Assembly: GCF_023156505.1 (NCBI RefSeq)
Contig: NZ_JALNMJ010000010.1
Coordinates: forward strand, 124,001 to 188,000
Direction of reading: 5' to 3'
Origin: Roseibium sediminicola
Lineage (GTDB): Bacteria > Pseudomonadota > Alphaproteobacteria > Rhizobiales > Stappiaceae
DNA: 64,000 bases
In this document: positions 35,853 to 44,467 of the stretch, piece by piece
How positions within the stretch are numbered: position 1 is the first letter of the stretch
How the letters are laid out: each line of letters begins with the position of its first letter
Position numbers and translations under genes: made by a program
Notes under the pieces: model-generated
Database searches by the model: none
Seen by the model: only the letters and a program-made list of their open reading frames with translations
Told to the model about the DNA's origin: nothing

Positions 35853-36598
35853 ACAAAAGCGATCCCGTTCTCTCCCTGACCAACATCCACAAGGCCTTTG
35901 GCGGTGTGGTCGCCATCGAGAACTTTTCACTCGATCTGAAAGCCGGCGAGATCGTTGCCCTTGTCGGCGACAACGGCGCCGGCAAATCCACCCTGGTCAA
36001 GATCATTTCCGGCGTTCACAAGCCGACCACCGGCGAGATCCGGCTGGACGGCGAGGCTGTCAGTTTTTCCGACGCCAGCTCGGCGCGCAGCCGGGGCATC
36101 GAGGTCGTCTACCAGGATCTGGCGCTGGCCGACCAGCAGCCGGTCTACATGAACATGTTTCTCGGCCGCGAGCTGACCAAGCCGCCCTTCGGCCTGCTTG
36201 ACAAGAAGCGCATGCGCCGGGATTGCCAGCAGCTGGTCGACGAGCTCGACGTGCGCATCCCCTCCGCCACGTCCACCATCCGGGACCTCAGCGGTGGTCA
36301 GCGCCAGGGCATCGCCATTGCGCGCGCGACCCACTGGGCGTCGAAGCTGGTGCTCTTGGACGAGCCGACTGCGGCACTCGGCGTCGCCGAAACCGCCAAG
36401 GTGGAAAAGCTGGTCGCTTCCCTAAAGGAGAAAAACCTCGCCATCCTGATCATCAGCCACTCGCTCGATCAGGTCTTCCGTCTCTCAGATCGCATCTGCG
36501 TCCTGCGCCGCGGTCAGCAGATCGGTGTGCGGGAAACAGCCCAAACCGACAAGAACGAGATCGTTTCCATGATCACCGGTGTCTCGGGTTCGGCGTAA
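35849..36598 (+). CDS. ABC transporter ATP-binding protein
   Basis: A 249-residue single-domain ATPase. Walker A GDNGAGKSTL near residue 38, signature LSGGQRQGIAIAR, Walker B LVLLDEPTAALGV, and switch His in IISHSLDQVF. It is half the length of RbsA/XylG, so like FrcA it would work as a homodimer with the RbsC-type permease. Last gene of the ROK-led operon; it converges on the autotransporter with 27 bases between stops and no evident terminator. Confidence 0.9.
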   Translation: MNKSDPVLSLTNIHKAFGGVVAIENFSLDLKAGEIVALVGDNGAGKSTLVKIISGVHKPTTGEIRLDGEAVSFSDASSARSRGIEVVYQDLALADQQPVYMNMFLGRELTKPPFGLLDKKRMRRDCQQLVDELDVRIPSATSTIRDLSGGQRQGIAIARATHWASKLVLLDEPTAALGVAETAKVEKLVASLKEKNLAILIISHSLDQVFRLSDRICVLRRGQQIGVRETAQTDKNEIVSMITGVSGSA

Positions 36599-36625
36599 CA
36601 CCGGACCCAAACCTCAGAACGGGCC

Positions 36626-39600
36626 TCAGAAGGGGATAGTCACGTTGACCGTCGCGCCATAGGAGCGGAAGTCATCCGTGCCTATGCCATCGAAGAAGCC
36701 CTCGCCCGAAATCCGGATGCCACGGCCCGGGATCAACAGCCCGGCGCCGGCTTCCAGCCGTGCCCGCAGATCCTCGTCCGACGAAGCCAGCGTCGCGTCG
36801 GTCGGCAGATCGTCCTGCAGCTTGTTGAAATCATAGATCCCGGAGAGTGACAGGAACGGCGAGAACAGAAGCCGGTCGTCCAGCACCAGGTCCCAGGTCA
36901 CCTTCGGTCCGAATTCCAGTCGGCCGAGATCGAAATCCTGCGACGGGATCAGCCGGCCCAGCGTGTCGGTATAGCTGTCCTGCTCTTCGTAATAATAGGT
37001 AATCCGCGCAAACGGGCTGACCCGCGTGGTTTCGGTCAGCTTGAAGTCACCGGTCAGCCCCCCCTGCAGCAGGAAACGCTGGGTCCGGAAGTCGTCCTCG
37101 AACAATCCGAGCGCATTGACGGTGTTGTAGGACTGGCCGTAGGTCGCCAGACCGTCCAGATAGAAATTCTGGTGCACACGCAGCGCAGCGTAGGGACCGG
37201 CCATCCAGCCCACGCCGTTGGCAGAAGTGTTGGCCGCGCCGTTGGTCTCCTCGGTGATGTCGAGCTGCCCCAGAAGGCCGAAGACGGCCCGGTCCTTGTA
37301 GCGGTAGTCGACGCCGGCGAACAGGAGACCCGTATGGCTGTTGCTGCTGTTGTTGTCGGTGATGGCGAACGTGCCCTGGGCCCAGAAGTCCCAGCCGGAC
37401 TGAGGGCTGCCGCCGTGGCCACCATCCTGGCCACCTGCTGTCGGAGCCGCACCATTCGTCCCGCTGAGGATCGCCAGGGCATCCTCCGCCGCGACTGGTG
37501 CCGCAACCGCCGTATAACTCATCGTGCCTGTGGAACTGAAGCTGTCGAAGGCCGCGTACCGGTCCGCTGTCGCCAGTCCGGCCGCACCGGTGTCCTCGTC
37601 ACCTTCCCCGCTACGTGAACCGCTCTGCAGGGAGTTCATGAACGCCCTCATGGAGAACTGAAAGTCACCGGACTGCGAATAGGGTGTCACGTTGAAATTG
37701 AACCCGTTCTGGCCGCGCTGGCCGCCAAAGGGCCCATTGGTCAGGCGCGAAACGATGTCCGGCTGACCGGAGACGATCGCATTGGCCCTGTTGGTGACAA
37801 AGGATGCAATGACTTCCTTGGTCTTCTGGATATCCGCCTCGGCATCGCGTTCATTGGTCAGCGAGAACGACACGCTTGTCAGCCCGGCGGCACTCGCCGA
37901 GACCGAATAGGCGGTGAGCGCGCCCCTGTCATAGCTGGACGCGGTCGAATTGGCGGTCATCGCCGAGCTGGTGGCAGTACCGTCGGAACCGGTGGTCACC
38001 GTCTCGGTATTGGTTCCCGAACCGGCGAAGGTCAGCGACGCCCCGCTGGCCGGCGCCGTGAAGGTCACGCTCACGCCTGCGACACCGTTGTTGCTGCCAT
38101 CCGTGACGGTGGCCACGAGCACCTCGGAGAACTGCGTGTTGATTTCCGTCGATTGCCCCGAACCGGAGGTCACCGCCAGTCCGGAGGCAGAGCTTGCCGC
38201 CGTGCCGCTCACGGTGATGTTGAACGGGTTCTCGTCCGTATCGTCGTTGACGAAATTGAAGTCGAAGCCGAAGGCGCCCGCGGCGGTCGGCGTGTAATCC
38301 ACCTCGAGTGTCGCCGTGCCACCGCCGCTGGCAACCGTGGTCGAACTCAGCGCAAAACTGTTGACCGTCGCATTGGTGGTGCTGGTCACATTGGCGCCAA
38401 CGGTCGGCGTCGTGACGGAAAGCGCGCCCGTGCCGCTGTTTGTGATCGTATAGGTGATCGTCGCGGACGAGCCTGCAGCCACGGTCCCGGACACGGAATC
38501 GGTGCCGCCGTCCGTGATCGCGCCGCTCTCCGAGGACGACACCTCGATCTCCGCAACGCCTGACGCCGTGCCGCTCACCAGAATGTCGTAGGTCCCCTCG
38601 TCGGCATCGTCGCTGACAATGTCCAGCTGGAAAGAAAACGCCCCGGCGGCCGTCGGCGTGTATTGAACGGTGAAGGTGGTCGTTGCGCTGCCCGCAAGGG
38701 AACTCGAGCCCGGCGCCGAGATCGAATCCACACTCACATTGCTGGCCGCTGCGCTGGTCGGCGTCCCCGTCAGGGTAAGGGTTGCGCCGCCAAGGTTCTC
38801 GATCGTGTAGGTCAACGTTTGCTGCACGCCGAAGGTCACGGTGCCCTGGCTGTCCGTGCCGCCATCGGCGATCGAGGTTCCCGCCGGGCGCTGCACATCG
38901 ATTTCGGCCGGCCCGAGGGCCGTTCCGCTCACCAGAATGTCGTAGGTGCCCTCATCGGCATCGTCACTGACGATATCCAGTTCGAAGGAAAACGCCCCGG
39001 CGGCCGTCGGCGTGTACTGAACGGTGAAGGTGGTTGTTGCGCTGCCCGCGAGCGAGCTCGATCCGGGCGCCGAAATCGTATCCACGCTCACATTGCTCGC
39101 GGCCGTGCTGGTCGGTGTGCCGGTGATCGTGAGGGTCGCCGTACCGGTGTTCTCAATCGTGTAGGTCAGGGTCTGCTGCACACCCGCGACGACGCTGCCC
39201 TGGCTGTCCGTGCCGCCATCGGCAATCGAGGTACCGGCCGGACGCTGAACGTCGATCTCGGGCGAGGACACCGTCAGGGTATCGGAGGACGTGCCCGAAT
39301 TGCCGAGACTGGAGGTCAGATCCCCGGTCGTATTGACATAGGCCCCGTCGCTGGACGCAGTCACATCGGCTGCGACGGTACAGGTCGCCCCAGAGCCGAC
39401 CGTGCCGCCGGTGTAGCTGATGACACCCGAGCTGCTCACCGCCGTAATGGTCCCGCCGGTACAGGTGGTCGATGCATTGGCAGGTGTCGCCACCGTCACG
39501 CCCGACGGCAGGTTGTCGGTGAAATCAAGAGACGTCGCGGCCGATCCGTTGGCGGAGTTGTCGATCGTGAAGGTGACGGTCGATGTGCCGCCGATCACGA

Positions 39601-42259
39601 TCGTGGACGGTGCAAAGGCCTGGGTGAAGACAGGCACTGCCGTCGCGGTGCCACTCACTGTGAAGTTAAATGGGTTTTCGTCGGCGTCATCGTTGACGAA
39701 GGTCAGGTTGAACGAAAACGCACCGGCGGCCGACGGAGTGTACTGGACGGCAAAGGTTGTCGTGCCTCCGCCCGCGGTGACGGTGGTGGAGCCAGGCGCG
39801 GATATCGAATTGACGGTGACATTGCTCAGCGTGTTCGAGGTCGCCGTCGCAATGGTTAGGTCGTCAGTGCCGGAGTTTGTAACGGTATAGGTGACGGTGG
39901 TTGTGGATCCCGACACTTGGGTACCTTGCGCATTGGTGCCGCCATCCGTCACCGCACCACCGATGTCTGCCGAAACCGAAATCTCGGGCGTTCCTGTGCC
40001 CGTTCCGCTGACAGTGAAATTGAACGGGTTCTCGTCACCATCGTTGTTGACAAAAGACAGCCCGAAGGAGAACGCACCGGCAAGTGTTGGTGTGTACTGC
40101 ACCTGGAACGTTGTCGTGCCGCCGCCACCCGTCACAGTCGTTGAGCCCGGTGCGCCAATGGAATCAACGGTGACATTGCTCAGCGACGAAGAAGTCGCCG
40201 TTGCCAGCGTCAGGTCGCCGGTCCCTGAGTTTGTCACCGTATAGGTCACCGTGACAGCGGAGCCTGCAGTCTGGGAGCCCTGCGCATTGGTGCTGCCATC
40301 CGTCACCGCACCGCCTATATCCGCCGAAACTGAAATCTCGGGAGCGCCTGTCGCCGTGCCGCTGACCGTGAAGTTGAACGGGTTTTCATCACTGTCGTCA
40401 TTAGAAAAGGAAAGGTCGAAAGAGAACGCACCGGCGAGCGTCGGTGTGTATTGGACCTGGAACGTCGTCGTTCCGCCGCCACCAGTAACCGTCGTCGAGC
40501 CCGGTGCGCCGATGGAATCAACGGTGACATTGCTGAGTGACGAAGACGTTGCTGTGGCAATCGTCAGATCACCCAATCCCGAGTTGGTCACGGTGTAGGT
40601 GACGGTCACGGTGGATCCCGCGGTCTGGGTGCCCTGCGCATTGGTGCCGCCATCCGTCACAGCGCCGCCGATATCCGCCGAAACCGATATCTCCGGTGTG
40701 CCCGTACCTGTGCCGCTGACCGTGAAGTTGAAGGGATTCTCGTCGCTGTCGTCGTTGGTAAAGGATAGGTCGAACGAGAACGCTCCGGAAAGAGTTGGCG
40801 TGTACTGGACTTGGAAAGTCGTTGTCCCGCCGCTGGGCGCTACGGTGGTCGAGCCGGGCGCGCCAATGGAATCGACGGTGACATTGCTCAGCGAAGACGA
40901 CGTTGCTGTGGCAATCGTAAGGTCGTCCGTGCCCGAGTTGGTCACGGTATAGGTCACGGTTACCGTCGAACCTGCGGCCTGGCTACCTTGGGCATTGGTG
41001 CCGCCATCCGACACCGCTCCGCCGATATCCGCCGAAACGGAGATCTCCGGTGCTCCAGTCGCCGTGCCGCTGACCGTGAAGTTGAACGGATTCTCGTCGC
41101 TGTCGTCGTTGACAAAGGACAGCCCGAAGGAAAACGCACCGGCGATGGTCGGAGTGTACTGAACCTGGAAGGTCGTCGTGCCTCCGCCGGCGGTCACTGT
41201 GGTGGAGCCGGGCGCACCAATGGAATCGACAGTGACATTGCTCAGCGAAGACGACGTTGCTGTGGCGATCGTCAAATCATCCGTGCCCGAGTTGGTAACA
41301 GTGTAGGTGACTGTCACCGTGGAACCGGCGGTCTGCGTGCCCTGCGCATTTGTACCGCCATCTGCAACCGCGCCGCCGACATCCGCCGAAACGGAGATCT
41401 CTGGCGTACCAGTCGCCGTGCCGCTGACCGTAAAATTGAAGGGGTTCTCGTCGCTGTCGTCGTTGGTAAAGGAAAGGCCGAAGGAGAAGGCTCCGGCGAG
41501 GGTTGGCGTGTATTGCACCTGGAAGGTCGTCGTGCCGCCACCGCTTGTCACGGTCGTTGAGCCGGGAGCGCCAATGGAATCGACGGTGACGTTGCTCAGC
41601 GACGAAGAGGTCGCCGTCGCTATCGTCAGGTCGGCAGTACCGGAATTGGTCACGGTATATGTGACAGTCACCGTGGAACCGGCAGTCTGCGTGCCCTGCG
41701 CGTTGGTGCCGCCATCCGACACCGCGCCTCCAATATCCGCCGAGACCGAAATCTCTGGCGCCGCCGAAGCGACCGACCCGCTGCCGGCATTCTGCGTGTA
41801 GGTTACGGAAAAGGGACCGCTGATCGGCGCCGCATCGTAGTTGCCCGAAACCGTACATCCGGACGAACAGTTGAAGACACCCGAGAAATCATTGGCCTGA
41901 CCAAAACTGGTCCCGTCGGAAACGTTGGTCGTGCCGCCATCGTGCGCGATCGAGATGCTGGAAAATTCTCCCGATGGATCATCGATACCTATGAGATCGA
42001 TGGTTACCGAAGAGCCACTCCCTGGCGCGAAGTTTATGTAATCAAAGGTTCCGTCAACAACGGCAGTTGTCGAGCAAGTATCGTTGGTTATGTCGAGAGT
42101 CAGGTCGCCCCCTGTCGTGACCGACAAACTGGAACAATCGTCCCAGGCAGCGCGCGCGCTTTGCAGGTCGAAAACGCTCAAGGTAAGTGCGGCGGCGATT
42201 ACCGTCAGCAGCGTCCGGACGATCAAGACAGACCAGAACCGGTAACCCGGCCATATCAT
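36626..42259 (-). CDS. giant autotransporter adhesin with choice-of-anchor-D-like repeats
   Basis: 1,877 residues. A signal peptide (VIAAALTLSVFDLQSARA) is followed by a first beta domain, six near-identical repeats of 118 residues (PEISVSADIGG... GTNAQG... FTVSG), a divergent domain with a TASTTCTGG-like segment, three related repeats (two begin EIDVQRPAGTSIADGG, one EIEVSSSESGAI), a bacterial Ig-like domain (NNGVAGVSVTFTAPASGA) and a C-terminal outer-membrane beta-barrel ending in aromatic NVTIPF. It should be displayed on the cell surface. I chose ATG 42259 because GAGG lies 7 bases upstream; frames extend to 42304 and 42379. It is divergent from the tail-collar cluster. Confidence 0.85.
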   Translation of the reverse strand: MIWPGYRFWSVLIVRTLLTVIAAALTLSVFDLQSARAAWDDCSSLSVTTGGDLTLDITNDTCSTTAVVDGTFDYINFAPGSGSSVTIDLIGIDDPSGEFSSISIAHDGGTTNVSDGTSFGQANDFSGVFNCSSGCTVSGNYDAAPISGPFSVTYTQNAGSGSVASAAPEISVSADIGGAVSDGGTNAQGTQTAGSTVTVTYTVTNSGTADLTIATATSSSLSNVTVDSIGAPGSTTVTSGGGTTTFQVQYTPTLAGAFSFGLSFTNDDSDENPFNFTVSGTATGTPEISVSADVGGAVADGGTNAQGTQTAGSTVTVTYTVTNSGTDDLTIATATSSSLSNVTVDSIGAPGSTTVTAGGGTTTFQVQYTPTIAGAFSFGLSFVNDDSDENPFNFTVSGTATGAPEISVSADIGGAVSDGGTNAQGSQAAGSTVTVTYTVTNSGTDDLTIATATSSSLSNVTVDSIGAPGSTTVAPSGGTTTFQVQYTPTLSGAFSFDLSFTNDDSDENPFNFTVSGTGTGTPEISVSADIGGAVTDGGTNAQGTQTAGSTVTVTYTVTNSGLGDLTIATATSSSLSNVTVDSIGAPGSTTVTGGGGTTTFQVQYTPTLAGAFSFDLSFSNDDSDENPFNFTVSGTATGAPEISVSADIGGAVTDGSTNAQGSQTAGSAVTVTYTVTNSGTGDLTLATATSSSLSNVTVDSIGAPGSTTVTGGGGTTTFQVQYTPTLAGAFSFGLSFVNNDGDENPFNFTVSGTGTGTPEISVSADIGGAVTDGGTNAQGTQVSGSTTTVTYTVTNSGTDDLTIATATSNTLSNVTVNSISAPGSTTVTAGGGTTTFAVQYTPSAAGAFSFNLTFVNDDADENPFNFTVSGTATAVPVFTQAFAPSTIVIGGTSTVTFTIDNSANGSAATSLDFTDNLPSGVTVATPANASTTCTGGTITAVSSSGVISYTGGTVGSGATCTVAADVTASSDGAYVNTTGDLTSSLGNSGTSSDTLTVSSPEIDVQRPAGTSIADGGTDSQGSVVAGVQQTLTYTIENTGTATLTITGTPTSTAASNVSVDTISAPGSSSLAGSATTTFTVQYTPTAAGAFSFELDIVSDDADEGTYDILVSGTALGPAEIDVQRPAGTSIADGGTDSQGTVTFGVQQTLTYTIENLGGATLTLTGTPTSAAASNVSVDSISAPGSSSLAGSATTTFTVQYTPTAAGAFSFQLDIVSDDADEGTYDILVSGTASGVAEIEVSSSESGAITDGGTDSVSGTVAAGSSATITYTITNSGTGALSVTTPTVGANVTSTTNATVNSFALSSTTVASGGGTATLEVDYTPTAAGAFGFDFNFVNDDTDENPFNITVSGTAASSASGLAVTSGSGQSTEINTQFSEVLVATVTDGSNNGVAGVSVTFTAPASGASLTFAGSGTNTETVTTGSDGTATSSAMTANSTASSYDRGALTAYSVSASAAGLTSVSFSLTNERDAEADIQKTKEVIASFVTNRANAIVSGQPDIVSRLTNGPFGGQRGQNGFNFNVTPYSQSGDFQFSMRAFMNSLQSGSRSGEGDEDTGAAGLATADRYAAFDSFSSTGTMSYTAVAAPVAAEDALAILSGTNGAAPTAGGQDGGHGGSPQSGWDFWAQGTFAITDNNSSNSHTGLLFAGVDYRYKDRAVFGLLGQLDITEETNGAANTSANGVGWMAGPYAALRVHQNFYLDGLATYGQSYNTVNALGLFEDDFRTQRFLLQGGLTGDFKLTETTRVSPFARITYYYEEQDSYTDTLGRLIPSQDFDLGRLEFGPKVTWDLVLDDRLLFSPFLSLSGIYDFNKLQDDLPTDATLASSDEDLRARLEAGAGLLIPGRGIRISGEGFFDGIGTDDFRSYGATVNVTIPF
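39636..41758. repeat. six tandem 354-bp coding repeats
   Basis: Each unit encodes PEISVSAD through FTVSGTATG in the autotransporter and is about 354 bp (118 codons). The units differ by only scattered positions, many synonymous, and produce long antisense open frames with the same period. Related but diverged units continue to about 38160. Such DNA is prone to copy-number change by recombination. Confidence 0.85.
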
Positions 42260-42782
42260 CAACTGTCCTCGACCGCTTCCCACTGCACTGACACTCACAG
42301 TCATCCCCCTGATTTGGCACTCACTGCTGACTGCCCCCGCAGCCGTTTTCTTTGTGAAAGGAGTTACCGGGGAACACAACTAAAACGAGTTGATCCAAAT
42401 TGCAATCTTACAGAAATAATTGCGATTTCCTCACCCTATAATAGAATCAAAGTGTCACACAGAAGCAACAACTCCACTTGGAGCCTGTCAGTTCATCATT
42501 CGACACCGGCTTGAATTTACTCGTAAAATAAGAATTTCAGTAAGATTTAGTAAGATTTGCAATCTAAAGAAGCAAAATTCCCTCTAAGAGGGCTGTTTCC
42601 AGACCTTCAATATTTAATAGTGCGGATGTCACAAAAGACTAGACTCTCAAAGTTCGACTCATTTTCGAATTGCAAATAAAAAAAAATCATGTGAAAGTTG
42701 CGATTGAATTTGCTGAATCTTTCTAAAATTACAACCTTGGATTCCGTTTTGCCTGACGCCAGGGTCAAGTCTTAATACAAGA
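42260..42782. other. AT-rich divergent intergenic region
   Basis: About 520 bp between the autotransporter and the first tail-collar gene. Low GC, with a direct repeat AGTAAGATTT near 42538-42558, a small CCCTC/GAGGG hairpin near 42580 and an A-run near 42677. It must hold both promoters. No gene was seen. Confidence 0.5.
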
Positions 42783-42806
42783 AATTCTTCTCCTTTGAGA
42801 AGAATT
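42783..42806 (+). promoter_or_regulatory. leader hairpin beside a G7 ribosome-binding tract
   Basis: AATTCTTCTC, loop CTTT, GAGAAGAATT: a perfect 10-bp stem directly followed by G7 and then AC-ATG of the first tail-collar gene. The stem would lie against the ribosome binding site, so it may modulate translation or protect the mRNA 5' end. There is no T-run, so it is not a terminator. Confidence 0.45.
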
Positions 42807-42815
42807 GGGGGGGAC

Positions 42816-43328
42816 ATGTCAGAACCTTTTCTCGCCGAAGTCCGAATTGTCGGATTTAATTTCGCGCCGCGCGGATGGGCCTTCACCGACGGACAGATCC
42901 TACCGATCAATCAGAACCAGTCGCTCTATTCGCTTCTGGGAACCACCTATGGCGGCGATGGACGCACCTCTTTCGCGCTCCCGGACCTGCGCGGCAGAAC
43001 GCCGGTTCACCGGTCGGAAGGTCACCGCCTCGGCCAAAAAAGCGGTGCGGAGACAGTTACCCTGACCGCGGCCGAGATCCCGGCCCATACGCATACGGTG
43101 AAGGCCGTGTCTACCGTGGGCAACAACAGGTCACCGCAAGACTCATTGTTCGCCTCGGAAGTCGCCCCCGATCTTCCCTACAGGGCCCCAGCGGCCGCGA
43201 CCAACACAGCTTTGCGGTCCGGAACGGTGACCAATGCCGGCGGCGGTCAGGCGCATAACAACATGCAGCCTTACATCACCTTGAATTACTGCATCGCCCT
43301 GCAAGGGCTTTTCCCTTCACGAAATTGA
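42816..43328 (+). CDS. tail-collar (MdpB-like) protein 1
   Basis: 170 residues with the phage tail-collar domain found in microcystin-dependent-protein (MdpB) homologues: an N-terminal block VGFNFAPRGWAFTDGQILPI, SLLGTTYGGDGRTSFALPDL, then AEIPAHTHTV, and a C-terminal hydrophobic strand YITLNYCIALQGLFPSRN. Phage collar proteins are short fibre modules, but these bacterial versions occur in tandem outside phage tail operons. ATG 42816 follows a G7 tract. First of three paralogues, 15 bases before the second. Confidence 0.85.
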   Translation: MSEPFLAEVRIVGFNFAPRGWAFTDGQILPINQNQSLYSLLGTTYGGDGRTSFALPDLRGRTPVHRSEGHRLGQKSGAETVTLTAAEIPAHTHTVKAVSTVGNNRSPQDSLFASEVAPDLPYRAPAAATNTALRSGTVTNAGGGQAHNNMQPYITLNYCIALQGLFPSRN

Positions 43329-43343
43329 CCTGGAGGACACGGG

Positions 43344-43862
43344 ATGTCTGAACCATTTGTCGGTGAAATCCGTATGTTCGCCGGAAATTTCGCGCCGCGC
43401 GGCTGGGCTTTTTGTGACGGCCAGCTGCTGGCCGTTTCCCAGAATGACGCGCTTTTTTCTCTTCTTGGCACGATATATGGCGGCGATGGCCGCACCACCT
43501 TCGGTCTCCCCGACATGCGGGGCAGGATACCGATCCACGCAGGCACAGGACCAGGGCTCAGCCCGCGCCGACTTGGCTCAAAGGGTGGCGCTGAAAAGGA
43601 GACGCTGACAACCAATCAGCTTGCCAGTCATTCGCATGATTTCAACGCGAACACCGCGCTCGGTGAAGAAGTCAATCCGCAAGGCCGCGTCCCTGCCGAG
43701 GGAGACGGTGTGAACTTCTACATCGCTGAAGACCAGGACATCGATATGGCATCGGACATGATCGCCAACAGCGGCGGATCACAATCGCACACCAATTTGA
43801 TGCCAACGCTGTGCGTGTATTTCATCATTGCTCTCTTTGGCATCTATCCGAGCCGGCACTAG
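43344..43862 (+). CDS. tail-collar (MdpB-like) protein 2
   Basis: 172 residues of the same family: MFAGNFAPRGWAFCDGQLLA, SLLGTIYGGDGRTTFGLPDM, then a variable loop (VNPQGRVPAEGDGVNFYIAE) and YFIIALFGIYPSRH. GGAGGACACGGG precedes ATG 43344. The central loops differ strongly among the three copies while the two end blocks are conserved, as expected if the copies form a hetero-oligomer with distinct exposed loops. No signal peptide. Confidence 0.85.
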   Translation: MSEPFVGEIRMFAGNFAPRGWAFCDGQLLAVSQNDALFSLLGTIYGGDGRTTFGLPDMRGRIPIHAGTGPGLSPRRLGSKGGAEKETLTTNQLASHSHDFNANTALGEEVNPQGRVPAEGDGVNFYIAEDQDIDMASDMIANSGGSQSHTNLMPTLCVYFIIALFGIYPSRH

Positions 43863-43871
43863 GAGGCGACC

Positions 43872-44399
43872 ATGTCAGAACCGTTTATCGCTGAAATCCG
43901 AATTTTCGCCGGAAACTTCGCGCCGCGTGGATGGGCATTCTGCGATGGCCAGCTCTTGCCCATTGCCGAGCACACCGCACTTTTTTCGCTGATCGGCACC
44001 ACTTACGGCGGCGATGGCAGAAGCACAACCGCCCTGCCGAACCTTGAAGGCCGGGCCCCGATGCATCCGGGCCGGGGGCCGGGCCTGACCGCTCGACGGC
44101 TGGGCGAAAGGGTCGGCGTCGAAACCGTAACTTTGACGGAAGCACAAATTCCGTCACATCGCCATACGGTCCGGGCAAACCTGAACGTCGGCAATCTCCC
44201 GAACCCGGGCACAACGCATTCTCTCGCGCGTTCCGGCTCCGACCGTCTCTACCACAGCGACACGACAACCAATCAGGTCGATATGGCCTCTGAAACCTTG
44301 TCGACGTCCGGAGGCAGTCAGGCTCACGCCAATGTTCAGCCCTATCTTGTGCTGAACTACATTATCGCGCTAGTCGGCCTCTACCCCTCCCGCAGCTAA
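43872..44399 (+). CDS. tail-collar (MdpB-like) protein 3
   Basis: 175 residues: IFAGNFAPRGWAFCDGQLLP, SLIGTTYGGDGRSTTALPNL, IPSHRHTVRANLNVGN and YLVLNYIIALVGLYPSRS. GGAGG lies 5 bases before ATG 43872, 9 bases after copy 2. The third member of the tandem triplet; it ends about 69 bases before the propeller-like gene. Function unknown beyond the fold. Confidence 0.85.
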   Translation: MSEPFIAEIRIFAGNFAPRGWAFCDGQLLPIAEHTALFSLIGTTYGGDGRSTTALPNLEGRAPMHPGRGPGLTARRLGERVGVETVTLTEAQIPSHRHTVRANLNVGNLPNPGTTHSLARSGSDRLYHSDTTTNQVDMASETLSTSGGSQAHANVQPYLVLNYIIALVGLYPSRS

Positions 44400-44467
44400 C
44401 CAATGCAGAACGGAATCGCCACTCGAACCAAGGGGCCGGTTCCAGATCAGCATAAAGGAAACGCATC

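Noticed and set aside
39636-41758. Possible CRISPR-like array
   Set aside because: The repeats are long, contiguous and coding; there are no short direct repeats with unique spacers and no cas genes.
38663-41801. Series of periodic plus-strand frames of about 115-400 codons
   Set aside because: They mirror the 354-bp repeats of the autotransporter and have no ribosome binding sites or family motifs.
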